Positions 1 to 6,674 of a stretch of 10,026 bases of DNA are shown here, piece after piece. Position 1 is the first letter of the stretch; each line of letters starts with the position of its first letter. The stretch is from positions 1-10,026 of the forward strand of contig JAIEHQ010000021.1 in assembly GCA_029065825.1 (NCBI GenBank), read 5' to 3'. The stretch comes from Alistipes sp. GTDB taxonomy: Bacteria; Bacteroidota; Bacteroidia; Bacteroidales; Rikenellaceae. The notes under the pieces are model-generated. The model saw only the letters and a list, made by a program, of their open reading frames with translations, ran no database searches and was not told the origin of the DNA. A program made the position numbers and the translations under genes.

Positions 1-59
1 AAGAGTGCTTACGAGATGCTGAGATGTGTCGTGGGCGCGGAGTTGTGTATTAGAGAGTG
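1..59 (+). other. Sequencing adapter (Nextera P7/i7 with Tn5 mosaic end), not genomic
   Basis: This stretch aligns without gaps to the end of an Illumina Nextera i7 adapter. Bases 1-17 match the 3' part of the P7 primer (14 of 17), 18-25 fall on the 8-base index, 26-40 match GTCTCGTGGGCTCGG (13 of 15), and 41-59 match the Tn5 mosaic end AGATGTGTATAAGAGACAG (15 of 19). Outside the index, 42 of 51 positions agree and the segment lengths are exact. The index reads GCTGAGAT, one base from the N715 adapter index CCTGAGAT as I remember it. Every mismatching base is called G or T, which suggests low-quality read tail rather than biology. Genomic DNA resumes at base 60, right after the mosaic end, where the glmM frame becomes sensible. 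It should be trimmed. Confidence 0.95.
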
Positions 60-416
60 GTTCAGAAGTTTCATGGCGTTCCACTGGCGCGGGTTGTGCG
101 AGGCGGTAATGATGATGCCTCCGTCGGCCCGGTGGCGGGTCACGGCCAGCTCGGTGCCGGGGGTGGTGCACAGACCGACGTTGATCACGTTCGCACCGCA
201 TCCGAGCAGCGTGCCTTCGATAATGTCCTCGACCATCCGGCCCGAGATGCGGGCGTCGCGGCCGATGACGACGGTCAGCTGCCTGCCGGGGACGGACTCG
301 GAGAGGAAACGCACGTAGGCGGCGGTAAATTTCACTATGTCGATCGGAGTCAGATTCTCGCCGACGGGACCTCCTATGGTGCCCCGGATGCCGGAAATTG
401 ATTTGATAAGGGTCAT
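60..416 (-). CDS. glmM: Phosphoglucosamine mutase, N-terminal part (truncated by contig end)
   Basis: This is the N-terminal 119 residues of an alpha-D-phosphohexomutase, most likely phosphoglucosamine mutase, which converts glucosamine-6-phosphate to glucosamine-1-phosphate for UDP-GlcNAc, peptidoglycan and LPS synthesis in the cytoplasm. The start MTLIKSISGIRGTIGG is typical of Bacteroidetes members, and the phosphoserine loop TASHNP lies at residues 104-109 with the catalytic Ser106. The family is usually about 450-460 residues, so domains 2-4 are missing. The loss is technical: the frame runs from residue 119 into adapter sequence, which adds 16 meaningless residues before a chance stop at bases 9-11. 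The start codon is the ATG at 416-414. The gene is transcribed divergently from the uridine phosphorylase gene. A phosphomannomutase/phosphoglucomutase activity cannot be excluded because the sugar-binding domain is not present here. Confidence 0.9.
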
Positions 417-489
417 GTCTCTGTCGTTTTCGCCGCGCGGTTTCGGGCCGGCGCGGAGCGTGGCGCCGAGAATTTCGCGTGGCCTGTTT

Positions 490-521
490 TTTGCAAATTT
501 GAGGTAAATATATTACTTTTA
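490..521 (+). promoter_or_regulatory. Candidate Bacteroidetes promoter for uridine phosphorylase gene
   Basis: TTTG at 490-493 is a full match to the Bacteroidetes -33 element. After a 20-base spacer, TACTTTTA at 514-521 matches the -7 element TAnnTTTG at all but the last position. The predicted start near 528 would leave a leader of about 24 nt before the ATG at 552. Spacing and position both fit, so this is the better supported of the two divergent promoters. The remaining part of the 417-551 gap (417-480) shows nothing I can name. Confidence 0.5.
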
Positions 522-536
522 TGCCAATTATGGAAA
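505..536 (-). promoter_or_regulatory. Candidate Bacteroidetes promoter for glmM
   Basis: Read on the minus strand, TTTC (536-533) is followed after 20 bases by TATATTTA (512-505), matching the Bacteroidetes primary sigma consensus TTTG-N19-21-TAnnTTTG at 3 of 4 and 5 of 6 defined positions. It would start transcription around base 498, giving a leader of about 80 nt before the glmM start at 416. It overlaps the candidate promoter for the opposite gene. The region is AT-rich inside a GC-rich neighbourhood, which makes chance matches easier, so this stays tentative. Confidence 0.35.
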
Positions 537-551
537 TTTAAAACCGACATT

Positions 552-1427
552 ATGAGAACGATACCTTCTTCCGAATTGATAATCAACGACGACGGGTCGA
601 TCTTCCATCTGCACCTCAAGCCCGAGCAACTGGCCGACATCGTGATTCTGGTCGGCGATCCGGGGCGGGTGGCCATGGTCGCCTCGTTTTTCGACGAGCA
701 GGAGTGCGCCGTTTCCAACCGCGAGTTCAATACCGTCACGGGCACCTACAAGGGCAAGCGCATGACGGTGCTTTCGACCGGCATCGGTATCGGCAACATC
801 GACATCTCGGTCACAGAGCTGGACGCGCTGGCCAATGTCGATTTCGCGACGCGACGCGAAAAGGAGCGGAAGAGGCAGCTGACGCTGTTGCGCCTGGGTA
901 CCTCGGGGGCGATACAGCCCGACATCCGTGTCGGCGATTTCGTTTTCTCCCGCACCTCGGTCGGCTTCGACGGTCTGCTGAACTACTACAAGGGGCGCAA
1001 CGAAGTGTGCGACCTGGCGATCGAACGGGCCTTCATGAAGCATACGGGATGGAGCGAACTGCTTCCCAAACCCTACTTCATCGACGCGGACCGCTCGCTG
1101 CTCGAACTCTTCCGCGACATCGCCGTCGAGGGCATTACCGTCGCCGCTCCGGGCTTCTATGCGCCGCAGGGACGGTGGGTGCGGCTCGAACCCGCCGACA
1201 ACCGCCTGAACGAGAAGATCGAGTCGTTCGAGTACGAAGGCCGCCGCATCACCAACTTCGAGATGGAGGGTTCGGCGCTGGCGGGGCTGGCGGCGCTGAT
1301 GGGCCACCGGGCCGCCACCATGTGCACGATCATCGCGCAGCGCATCGCCCAGGATGCCTGCACCGACTACAAGCCTTTCGTGCGGGAGATGATCCGCACG
1401 GCGCTCGACAGACTGGCGACGCTGTAG
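552..1427 (+). CDS. udp: Uridine phosphorylase (nucleoside phosphorylase NP-I family)
   Basis: This 291-residue cytoplasmic enzyme should cleave uridine with phosphate to uracil and ribose-1-phosphate for pyrimidine salvage. Visible marks are the phosphate-binding GDPGR at residues 35-39, the RLGTSGA strand at 114-120, a Q-x-R pair (Gln206, Arg208) matching the uracil-recognising Gln/Arg of E. coli Udp, and the ribose-binding FEMEG at 236-240. The Q-x-R pair favours uridine over purine nucleosides. It is longer than the E. coli enzyme (253 residues), partly through a charged insertion around residues 95-110 and a longer N-terminus, which I believe is common in Bacteroidetes homologues. The start at 552 sits just downstream of a good promoter candidate. 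It is probably monocistronic or only loosely linked to dnaN, 60 bp downstream. Confidence 0.88.
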   Translation: MRTIPSSELIINDDGSIFHLHLKPEQLADIVILVGDPGRVAMVASFFDEQECAVSNREFNTVTGTYKGKRMTVLSTGIGIGNIDISVTELDALANVDFATRREKERKRQLTLLRLGTSGAIQPDIRVGDFVFSRTSVGFDGLLNYYKGRNEVCDLAIERAFMKHTGWSELLPKPYFIDADRSLLELFRDIAVEGITVAAPGFYAPQGRWVRLEPADNRLNEKIESFEYEGRRITNFEMEGSALAGLAALMGHRAATMCTIIAQRIAQDACTDYKPFVREMIRTALDRLATL

Positions 1428-1487
1428 GCGCGGCCGCTCTCCGGATTGAAAAAAGACGAACAATAAAAACAGACAACACGAAAAAAT
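1428..1487 (+). promoter_or_regulatory. A-rich leader before dnaN
   Basis: The first part of this 60-bp gap is GC-rich (with a GCGGCCGC palindrome at 1430-1437) and the last 40 bases are strongly A-rich, ending in a run of A just before the ATG at 1488. There is no clear Shine-Dalgarno sequence. An unstructured, A-rich leader is typical of well-translated genes in Bacteroidetes. I see no convincing TAnnTTTG element, so a separate dnaN promoter is not established here, and there is no hairpin plus T-run terminator for the upstream gene. Confidence 0.35.
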
Positions 1488-2612
1488 ATGAAATTTTCCG
1501 TATCAAGTTCCGCATTGCTTTCGCTGCTTGCCACCACCGGCAAGGTCATCAGCAACAAGAATACGCTCCCCATTCTCGACTATTTTCTCATGGAGCTTCG
1601 CGCCGGCGAGCTTCGGGTGACCACCTCCGACCTGGAGACGACGCTCACCGGGGCGATCCGGGTGGATAACGTCGAGAGCGAGGGTATCGTCGCCGCTCCC
1701 GCCAAGCTGATGCTCGATTCGCTCAAGGAGTTCGCCGAGATGCCGCTGACCATCGAGGTGAGCGATCAGAACTGGGAGATCCGCCTCAGCTGGAAGAGCG
1801 GATCGCTCTCGATCCCCGGCGCGAGCGCCGTGAGCTATCCCGCCGTGCCGACTCTCTCGGCCGACCGCAAGGAGCTGACGCTCGATGTCGATGTGCTGGT
1901 AAACGGCATCAACAAGACGATTTTCGCCACGGCCGACGACGAGCTGCGTCCCGTGATGAACGGCGTTTATATCAATCTGGCTCCCGCGCAGCTCACGTTC
2001 GTGGGTACCGACGCGCACAAGCTGGTCAAGTACGAGGTCGCGGCCGACAACGAGGTCTCTTCGTCGTTCATTCTTCCCAAGAAGCCGGCCAACCTGCTCA
2101 AGTCGGTGCTGCTCAAGGAGGAGGAGGCGATCCGCGTCAGTTTCGACTCGAAGAACGCGGTGTTCGAGCTGAAGAACCATACGCTCGTCTGCCGTCTGAT
2201 CGAGGGCAACTATCCCAATTACAACGCCGTGATTCCGACGGCCAACCCCAACAAGGTGCTGGTCGATCGCATCGAGCTGGTCAATGGCATCAAGCGGGTG
2301 GCCGTCTGCTCGAATCCGACGACCAACCTCATCCGCATGGATATTGGCGGCGACCGCATCAACCTGACGGCGCAGGACCTCGACTTCTCGGTCTCGGCCA
2401 ACGAGACGATCAGCTGCAGCTACGAGGGGCAGGAGATAACCATCGGATTCAAATCGACCTTCCTGGTCGAGATCCTTTCGAATATCGAGACTCCGACGAT
2501 CGTCATCGAGCTGGCCGACTCGACCCGCGCGGGTGTGTTCAAGCCGGTGTACGACGACAAGCAGGCGAGTGCGACGCTCATGCTGCTCATGCCGATGATG
2601 ATTAACGCCTGA
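1488..2612 (+). CDS. dnaN: DNA polymerase III subunit beta (sliding clamp)
   Basis: The product is the ring-shaped clamp that encircles DNA and tethers DNA polymerase III and many repair enzymes. It has 374 residues, the usual size, and should fold as three clamp domains of about 120 residues each. Recognisable blocks include the N-terminal MKFSVSSSALLSLL, the DELRPVMNGVY block at 151-161, TDAHKL at 174-179, IEGNYPNY at 238-245, and a C-terminal LLMPMMI (366-372) corresponding to the MPMRL end that lines the partner-binding pocket. Note Met where many clamps have Arg in that ending. It is not next to dnaA in this window; instead it leads a tight cluster and is followed after 17 bp by an exonuclease gene. 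The start is fixed by the conserved N-terminus. Confidence 0.97.
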   Translation: MKFSVSSSALLSLLATTGKVISNKNTLPILDYFLMELRAGELRVTTSDLETTLTGAIRVDNVESEGIVAAPAKLMLDSLKEFAEMPLTIEVSDQNWEIRLSWKSGSLSIPGASAVSYPAVPTLSADRKELTLDVDVLVNGINKTIFATADDELRPVMNGVYINLAPAQLTFVGTDAHKLVKYEVAADNEVSSSFILPKKPANLLKSVLLKEEEAIRVSFDSKNAVFELKNHTLVCRLIEGNYPNYNAVIPTANPNKVLVDRIELVNGIKRVAVCSNPTTNLIRMDIGGDRINLTAQDLDFSVSANETISCSYEGQEITIGFKSTFLVEILSNIETPTIVIELADSTRAGVFKPVYDDKQASATLMLLMPMMINA

Positions 2613-2629
2613 CCGATTCCTTATATAAT

Positions 2630-3403
2630 ATGCGACTGAATCTGAAAAGACCGATCGTGTTCTTCGATCTGGAGACGACCGGAATCGACATTGCGCGCGA
2701 TCGGATCGTCGAGATCTCGATGATCAAGGTAATGCCCGACGGCGAGGAGATCGTCAAGACGCGGCGGATCAACCCCGGGATGCCCATTCCCGCCGAAGCT
2801 ACGGCCATACACGGCATCACGGACGACGACGTGAAGGATTGTCCGCTCTTTCCGCAGATCGCCAAGTCGTTGGCCCAGTTCGTCGAGGGATGCGACTTCG
2901 GAGGTTTCAACTCCAACCGCTTCGATCTGCCGATGCTCGTCGAAGAGTTCCTGCGGGCGGGCGTGGATGTCGATTTCCGCAGGCGCAAGTTCATCGACGT
3001 GCAGAATATCTTTCACAAGATGGAGCAGCGCACGCTCGTGGCGGCCTACAAGTTCTATTGCGGCAAGGAGCTGACCGACGCCCACTCGGCCGAGGCTGAT
3101 ACGCAGGCCACCTACGAGGTGCTGAAGGCGCAGCTGGACCGCTACGAAGAGCTGCAGAACGACGTGGCGGCGCTGGCCGAGTTCTCCACGCGTGCGGAGT
3201 CGGCCGATTTCGCCGGGCGGATCCTCTACAACGAGAAGGGCGAGGAGGTCTTCGGCTTCGGCAAGTACAAGGGGCGCTCGGTGGCGGAGATATTCCGCAT
3301 CGAGCCGAGCTACTACTCCTGGATGATGAACGGCGATTTCCCGCTCTACACGAAGAAGGTCATTACCGAGATCCGCTGCCGCGAGCGGGGCGAAAAACGA
3401 TAG
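2630..3403 (+). CDS. DEDDh 3'-5' exonuclease (DnaQ/epsilon-like) with ExoX-type C-terminal module
   Basis: This 257-residue protein is a 3'-5' exonuclease of the DnaQ superfamily, acting on DNA ends in replication or repair. The four acidic catalytic residues are visible: Asp13 and Glu15 in FFDLETTG (ExoI), Asp99 in FNSNRFDLPML (ExoII), and His152 with Asp157 in AHSAEADT (ExoIII), making it DEDDh type. Residues 1-175 form the nuclease domain. A linker of about 30 residues follows, then residues 207-245 carry FGFGKYKGRSVAEI and a Tyr/Trp-rich stretch resembling the C-terminal module of exodeoxyribonuclease X. It may act as the proofreading subunit of DNA polymerase III, as its position 17 bp after dnaN would suit, or as a separate repair nuclease; sequence alone does not decide. 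I see no clear clamp-binding QxxLF motif. Confidence 0.88.
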   Translation: MRLNLKRPIVFFDLETTGIDIARDRIVEISMIKVMPDGEEIVKTRRINPGMPIPAEATAIHGITDDDVKDCPLFPQIAKSLAQFVEGCDFGGFNSNRFDLPMLVEEFLRAGVDVDFRRRKFIDVQNIFHKMEQRTLVAAYKFYCGKELTDAHSAEADTQATYEVLKAQLDRYEELQNDVAALAEFSTRAESADFAGRILYNEKGEEVFGFGKYKGRSVAEIFRIEPSYYSWMMNGDFPLYTKKVITEIRCRERGEKR

Positions 3404-3413
3404 ATATTGCATT

Positions 3414-5240
3414 ATGTGGAGAGAACTTTGTTGCGGGGCGTTGCTGCTCGTCGCCGGCCGCGTGTCGGCGTTTGCGTCGGAACCCGTGGCGGAACGCTCC
3501 CGTTCGGTCGTTTACGTGAACGGGGCCAGATATTACGTGCACACCGTGCTGCCGGGGCAGACGCTCTATGCCCTGGGTAAACTCTATGGCGTGAGCGAGG
3601 AGACGATCCTCGAACGCAACCCGTCGCTTGCGGCCGGTCTCAAGGCGGGAGATACCATCAAGATTCCCGTCGTCGAGTCCGCTGCTGCTGCGCCGGAGCA
3701 GCTTTCGCCCAAGAAGATCCGCAAGACTTTCGACATGCACCAGGTGCGGCGCGGCGAAACGCTCTACGGCATTTCGAACCGCTACTCCATCTCGGTGGCG
3801 ACCATCCTCGAGGACAATCCTTCGCTCGATCCCGTGCGTCTGCGCGCGGGCGAGACGCTGCTGATCCGCAAGAAGGCGGTCGGAAAGAGCGACGAGGCGG
3901 CGAACGATGCGGAGTGGCAGGATTACCGCGACCGCCTCAACCGCGCCGCGGAGGAGGGTACGGCCTACCACATCGTCGCGCCCGGCGAGACCATGTACGG
4001 ACTGGCCCGGCGCTTCGGAACGACCGTCGAGGCGCTGAGCGCGTTGAACGGGATCGCGCCGCAGGAGCTGCGTTCGGGCAGCATGATCCGGGTGCCCGCC
4101 GCGGACTCGGCGGCGGTCGCCGAAACCTCCCTGCCGACGGAAGAGGCGCTGCCCGAGCTGCCGCAACAGCGGCCCCGGGTCGATTTCCTTCCGCTCGATG
4201 CCCGCGAGGAGTTGCGCATCGCCCTGCTGCTGCCCCTCTCCGACGGGGTGCGGAGCAACCCCAACTACCTCGACTTCTACCAGGGCTTTCTGCTGGGACT
4301 CGACCGGGTGCGCAGCCAGTACGGCTACTCCCTGCGGCTCGATCTGTTCGACACCTGCGGGGACAGCCTGCAGGTACGGGCCATTCTCGAAGAGGAGGCC
4401 TTCCGTCAGGCGCGGCTGATCGTAGGACCCGTGCATGAAGAGATGCTGCCGCCGGTTGTCGCCTATGCCGAGCGGCATGCCGTTCCGGTGGTCTCTCCTC
4501 TGGCCGACATCAAGAGCCTGCAGAGCGACGCCCTTTTCCAGATGGCACCTCCGCAGCGGCGCAAATATGCGAAGCTCGAACCGCTCGTCTTCAATGAGAA
4601 CCGGCAGGTCACGCTGATCTACGGCGAACATACCGACCGGGAGTTCGAGCGCGAGATTCTTGCGGCGCTCGCCGGCAAGCCCTGTGCGCGGATCGACTAC
4701 CGCTACTCCTCCCGGGAGGAGAACCGCGATATCCAGTCGCTGCTGACCAACGACCGCGAAAACCTGCTGGTCATCCTCTCGAACGACGGCATCGAGGTCG
4801 ATCGGATCCTCGCGTCGATCGCTTCGGCCACGACCAGCCTCGTCGCCCGGGGGCGGACGGCTCCCCGCTTCACGATCGTGGGCAACTCCCACTGGAATCG
4901 CCTGCCCAATCTCGACCGGGCGCTCTACTTCAAGGATCGGATCGTCCTGTTCTCGACCTATCATGCCAAGCGCGATGCGGAGATCATCCGCGCTTTCGAC
5001 AGCGACTACATCAAGGCGTTCGGAACGCTCCCCTCGCTTTACTCCTACCGCGGCTACGACGCGGCGATGATCTTCGCGCCGGCCATGTATTCCGACATCC
5101 AGTACGACCTGGAGTCGCGCAACTATACTCCGCTGCAGACGACCTACACCTTCCGGCAGAAGACGGAGGGATGCAACCACGTGAACGGAAACTGGATGCG
5201 GATAAGTTACCAACCCGACTTCACCATAACCGTAGATTGA
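3414..5240 (+). CDS. Exported protein with three LysM domains and a periplasmic-binding-protein-like domain
   Basis: The 608-residue product starts with a short basic N-terminus and a hydrophobic stretch ending SAFA, consistent with a Sec signal peptide cut near residue 21; the cysteines at 6-7 do not form a lipobox. Three LysM peptidoglycan-binding domains follow at about 40-86, 108-152 and 184-228, each with the GxTLY or GETLYG/GETMYG start and an N-G/N-P turn. A linker rich in Ala, Glu and Pro leads to a type 1 periplasmic-binding-protein fold from about 267 to the end, opening with LRIALLLPLSDG and containing RLIVGPV (335-340) and a VPVVSPLADI strand (357-366). This architecture occurs in Bacteroidetes and recalls the PBP-like half of LpoA, the activator of a peptidoglycan synthase. 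A role in cell-wall sensing or synthesis is inferred. No transporter gene lies nearby, so nutrient uptake is less likely. It starts 10 bp after the exonuclease gene. Confidence 0.82.
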   Translation: MWRELCCGALLLVAGRVSAFASEPVAERSRSVVYVNGARYYVHTVLPGQTLYALGKLYGVSEETILERNPSLAAGLKAGDTIKIPVVESAAAAPEQLSPKKIRKTFDMHQVRRGETLYGISNRYSISVATILEDNPSLDPVRLRAGETLLIRKKAVGKSDEAANDAEWQDYRDRLNRAAEEGTAYHIVAPGETMYGLARRFGTTVEALSALNGIAPQELRSGSMIRVPAADSAAVAETSLPTEEALPELPQQRPRVDFLPLDAREELRIALLLPLSDGVRSNPNYLDFYQGFLLGLDRVRSQYGYSLRLDLFDTCGDSLQVRAILEEEAFRQARLIVGPVHEEMLPPVVAYAERHAVPVVSPLADIKSLQSDALFQMAPPQRRKYAKLEPLVFNENRQVTLIYGEHTDREFEREILAALAGKPCARIDYRYSSREENRDIQSLLTNDRENLLVILSNDGIEVDRILASIASATTSLVARGRTAPRFTIVGNSHWNRLPNLDRALYFKDRIVLFSTYHAKRDAEIIRAFDSDYIKAFGTLPSLYSYRGYDAAMIFAPAMYSDIQYDLESRNYTPLQTTYTFRQKTEGCNHVNGNWMRISYQPDFTITVD

Positions 5241-5241
5241 T

Positions 5242-5898
5242 ATGGCTTCCATTCCGAGCGGTATTCCCGAAAAGACGATCGAGCGGTTGAGCGAATATCG
5301 CCGCACGCTGCTGGCCTGTCATCGCCAGGGCATTACCCACATCTTCTCGCACGTGCTGGCCGGCATGCACGGCATTACCGCCGTGCAGGTGCGCCGCGAC
5401 CTGATGCTCATCGGCTTTTCGAGCGATACGAAGAAGGGGTACGACGTGAAGGTGCTGATCGACTTCATCAGCAGGATACTCGACAGCGACCGTCCCGTGA
5501 ACGTCGCCGTGATCGGCATGGGACACCTGGGGCAGGCCATTACCAAATATTTCAACGGCAAGGGGCTGAATCTGCGCATTACCGCAGCCTTCGACGTGGA
5601 CCCCGCCAAGGTGGACACCACCATCGACAACATTCCCTGCTACCACATGGAGCGCTTCGAACGGGTGGTCGAGGAGGGCGACATCTCGATCGTCATCGTC
5701 TCCTCGCCCACGAAGGTGGCGCCCGACCTGGTGGTGCCGATCATCAACGCCGGCATCAAGGGGGTGCTCAACTTCACTTCGACGCGGCTGAACATGCCGC
5801 AGGGTATTTTCGTGGAGAACTACGATATTACCACCCTGCTGGAGAAGGTCGCCTACTGCGTGAAGGAGGCGGAGGAGAATGAGAACAACAACAATTGA
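5242..5898 (+). CDS. rex: Redox-sensing transcriptional repressor Rex
   Basis: Rex proteins bind DNA when the NAD+/NADH ratio is high and release it when NADH binds, switching on fermentation and respiration genes. This one has 218 residues. The N-terminal winged helix spans roughly 1-80 with ERLSEYRRTL and the recognition segment TAVQVRRDLMLIG (46-58). The Rossmann domain starts at about 86 with the nucleotide-binding GMGHLG (92-97) and the acidic FDVDPAKV (117-124). The C-terminus holds NFTSTRLNMPQGIFVENYD (177-195), near the end that swaps between subunits of the dimer. An unusual Asn-rich tail (EENENNNN) closes it. Only one base separates it from the LysM gene, so the two are probably translationally coupled. 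I see no TTGT-AA / TT-ACAA operator in the window's three longer gaps, so autoregulation is not supported here. Confidence 0.94.
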   Translation: MASIPSGIPEKTIERLSEYRRTLLACHRQGITHIFSHVLAGMHGITAVQVRRDLMLIGFSSDTKKGYDVKVLIDFISRILDSDRPVNVAVIGMGHLGQAITKYFNGKGLNLRITAAFDVDPAKVDTTIDNIPCYHMERFERVVEEGDISIVIVSSPTKVAPDLVVPIINAGIKGVLNFTSTRLNMPQGIFVENYDITTLLEKVAYCVKEAEENENNNN

Positions 5899-5913
5899 TC
5901 CCTGCGGTCGTCC

Positions 5914-6672
5914 ATGAAGGTCTTCTACGGTTTCGATTCGCTTCCTCCGTTCGGCCGCGCGGCGGCTACCGTCGGATCGTACGACGGCGTGCACGACGGC
6001 CACCGCGTGTTGCTGGATCGGGTGGCGGAGCAGGCGCGCCGCAGCGGCGGCGAGAGCATCGTGCTCACGTTCGACCCCCATCCGCGCGTCACGCTCGGAA
6101 CGCAGGAGGGGCTGCGGCTGCTCTCCTCGCTCGGCGAGAAGCGTCTGCTGCTCGAACGTCTCGGGATCGACAACCTCGTCGTGATCCCTTTCGATCGCGC
6201 CTTCAGCCGCATCCCGTCGGAGGTCTTCCTGCGCGAATACCTGATCGGACGGCTCGGGGTCGAGAATCTGGTGGTGGGCTTCAACCACCGCTTCGGCCGC
6301 GACAAGGAGGGCGACTACCGCCAGTTGGCCGCACTGCACGAGCGGTTCGGGTTCCGGGTCACGGAGGTCGCCGAGTACGACATCGACGCGGAGCGGGTCA
6401 GCTCCACGCTGATCCGCCGGCTGATCCTCGCCGGCGAGATGGAGCGTGCGGCCCGCATGCTCGGACACCCTTATCTGCTCGCCGGATCAGTGCTCGCCGA
6501 CGGGCGCGTCGTGCCGGAGGAGCCGCTCAAGCTGCTGCCTCCCGAGGGGCGCTATCCCGTGCGGGTGGGGGAGCGGGATGCGACGCTCCGTATCGGGTGC
6601 GACGGCATTCCGCGGTTGGAATTCCCGCACGAGGCGATGCCGCTCGGGGAGTGTATGATAATCTTTCGATAA
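5914..6672 (+). CDS. ribF: RibF-like FAD synthetase (FMN adenylyltransferase) with degenerate riboflavin kinase part
   Basis: The N-terminal 185 residues are a clear FMN adenylyltransferase domain that makes FAD from FMN and ATP: GSYDGVHDGH at 21-30 (nucleotidyl-transfer HxGH-like motif), FDPHP at 53-57, GFNHRFGRDKEGD at 122-134, and SSTLIRR at 163-169. In normal bifunctional RibF (about 300 residues) a riboflavin kinase follows, with a GxxLGFPTANL Mg-ATP motif and a catalytic Glu. Here the remaining 65 residues keep only an outline (HPYLLAGSV, then LLPPEGRYPVRV at 208-218); the PTAN motif and the second half of the kinase are absent. The protein is 252 residues and ends with an ordinary TAA, with no frameshift visible. 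It is therefore predicted to lack kinase activity, which would need a second gene elsewhere. It begins 15 bp after rex. Confidence 0.85.
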   Translation: MKVFYGFDSLPPFGRAAATVGSYDGVHDGHRVLLDRVAEQARRSGGESIVLTFDPHPRVTLGTQEGLRLLSSLGEKRLLLERLGIDNLVVIPFDRAFSRIPSEVFLREYLIGRLGVENLVVGFNHRFGRDKEGDYRQLAALHERFGFRVTEVAEYDIDAERVSSTLIRRLILAGEMERAARMLGHPYLLAGSVLADGRVVPEEPLKLLPPEGRYPVRVGERDATLRIGCDGIPRLEFPHEAMPLGECMIIFR

Positions 6673-6674
6673 TT

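Noticed and set aside
16..401. Two plus-strand open frames of about 100 codons opposite glmM
   Set aside because: One starts within the adapter, and both are antisense to the conserved mutase sequence with TASHNP.
1430..1437. GCGGCCGC palindrome after udp as a functional site
   Set aside because: It is an isolated 8-base palindrome expected in GC-rich DNA, with no neighbouring signal.
3363..5306. A 647-codon open frame on the minus strand opposite the LysM/PBP gene
   Set aside because: High GC and strong codon bias leave the opposite strand free of stops. The translation is rich in Arg, Gly, Val and Gln with no recognisable domain, while the plus strand shows clear LysM repeats and a signal peptide.
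5221..6468. A 415-codon open frame on the minus strand opposite rex and ribF
   Set aside because: It spans two well-supported genes on the other strand and their junction, and its composition is typical of antisense shadow frames (Arg, His, Asp, Val rich).
5895..6674. A long upstream extension of the YbgC frame
   Set aside because: It overlaps all of ribF in another frame, and the translation is Arg/Ala/Gly-rich noise; homology begins only at the ATG at 6675.
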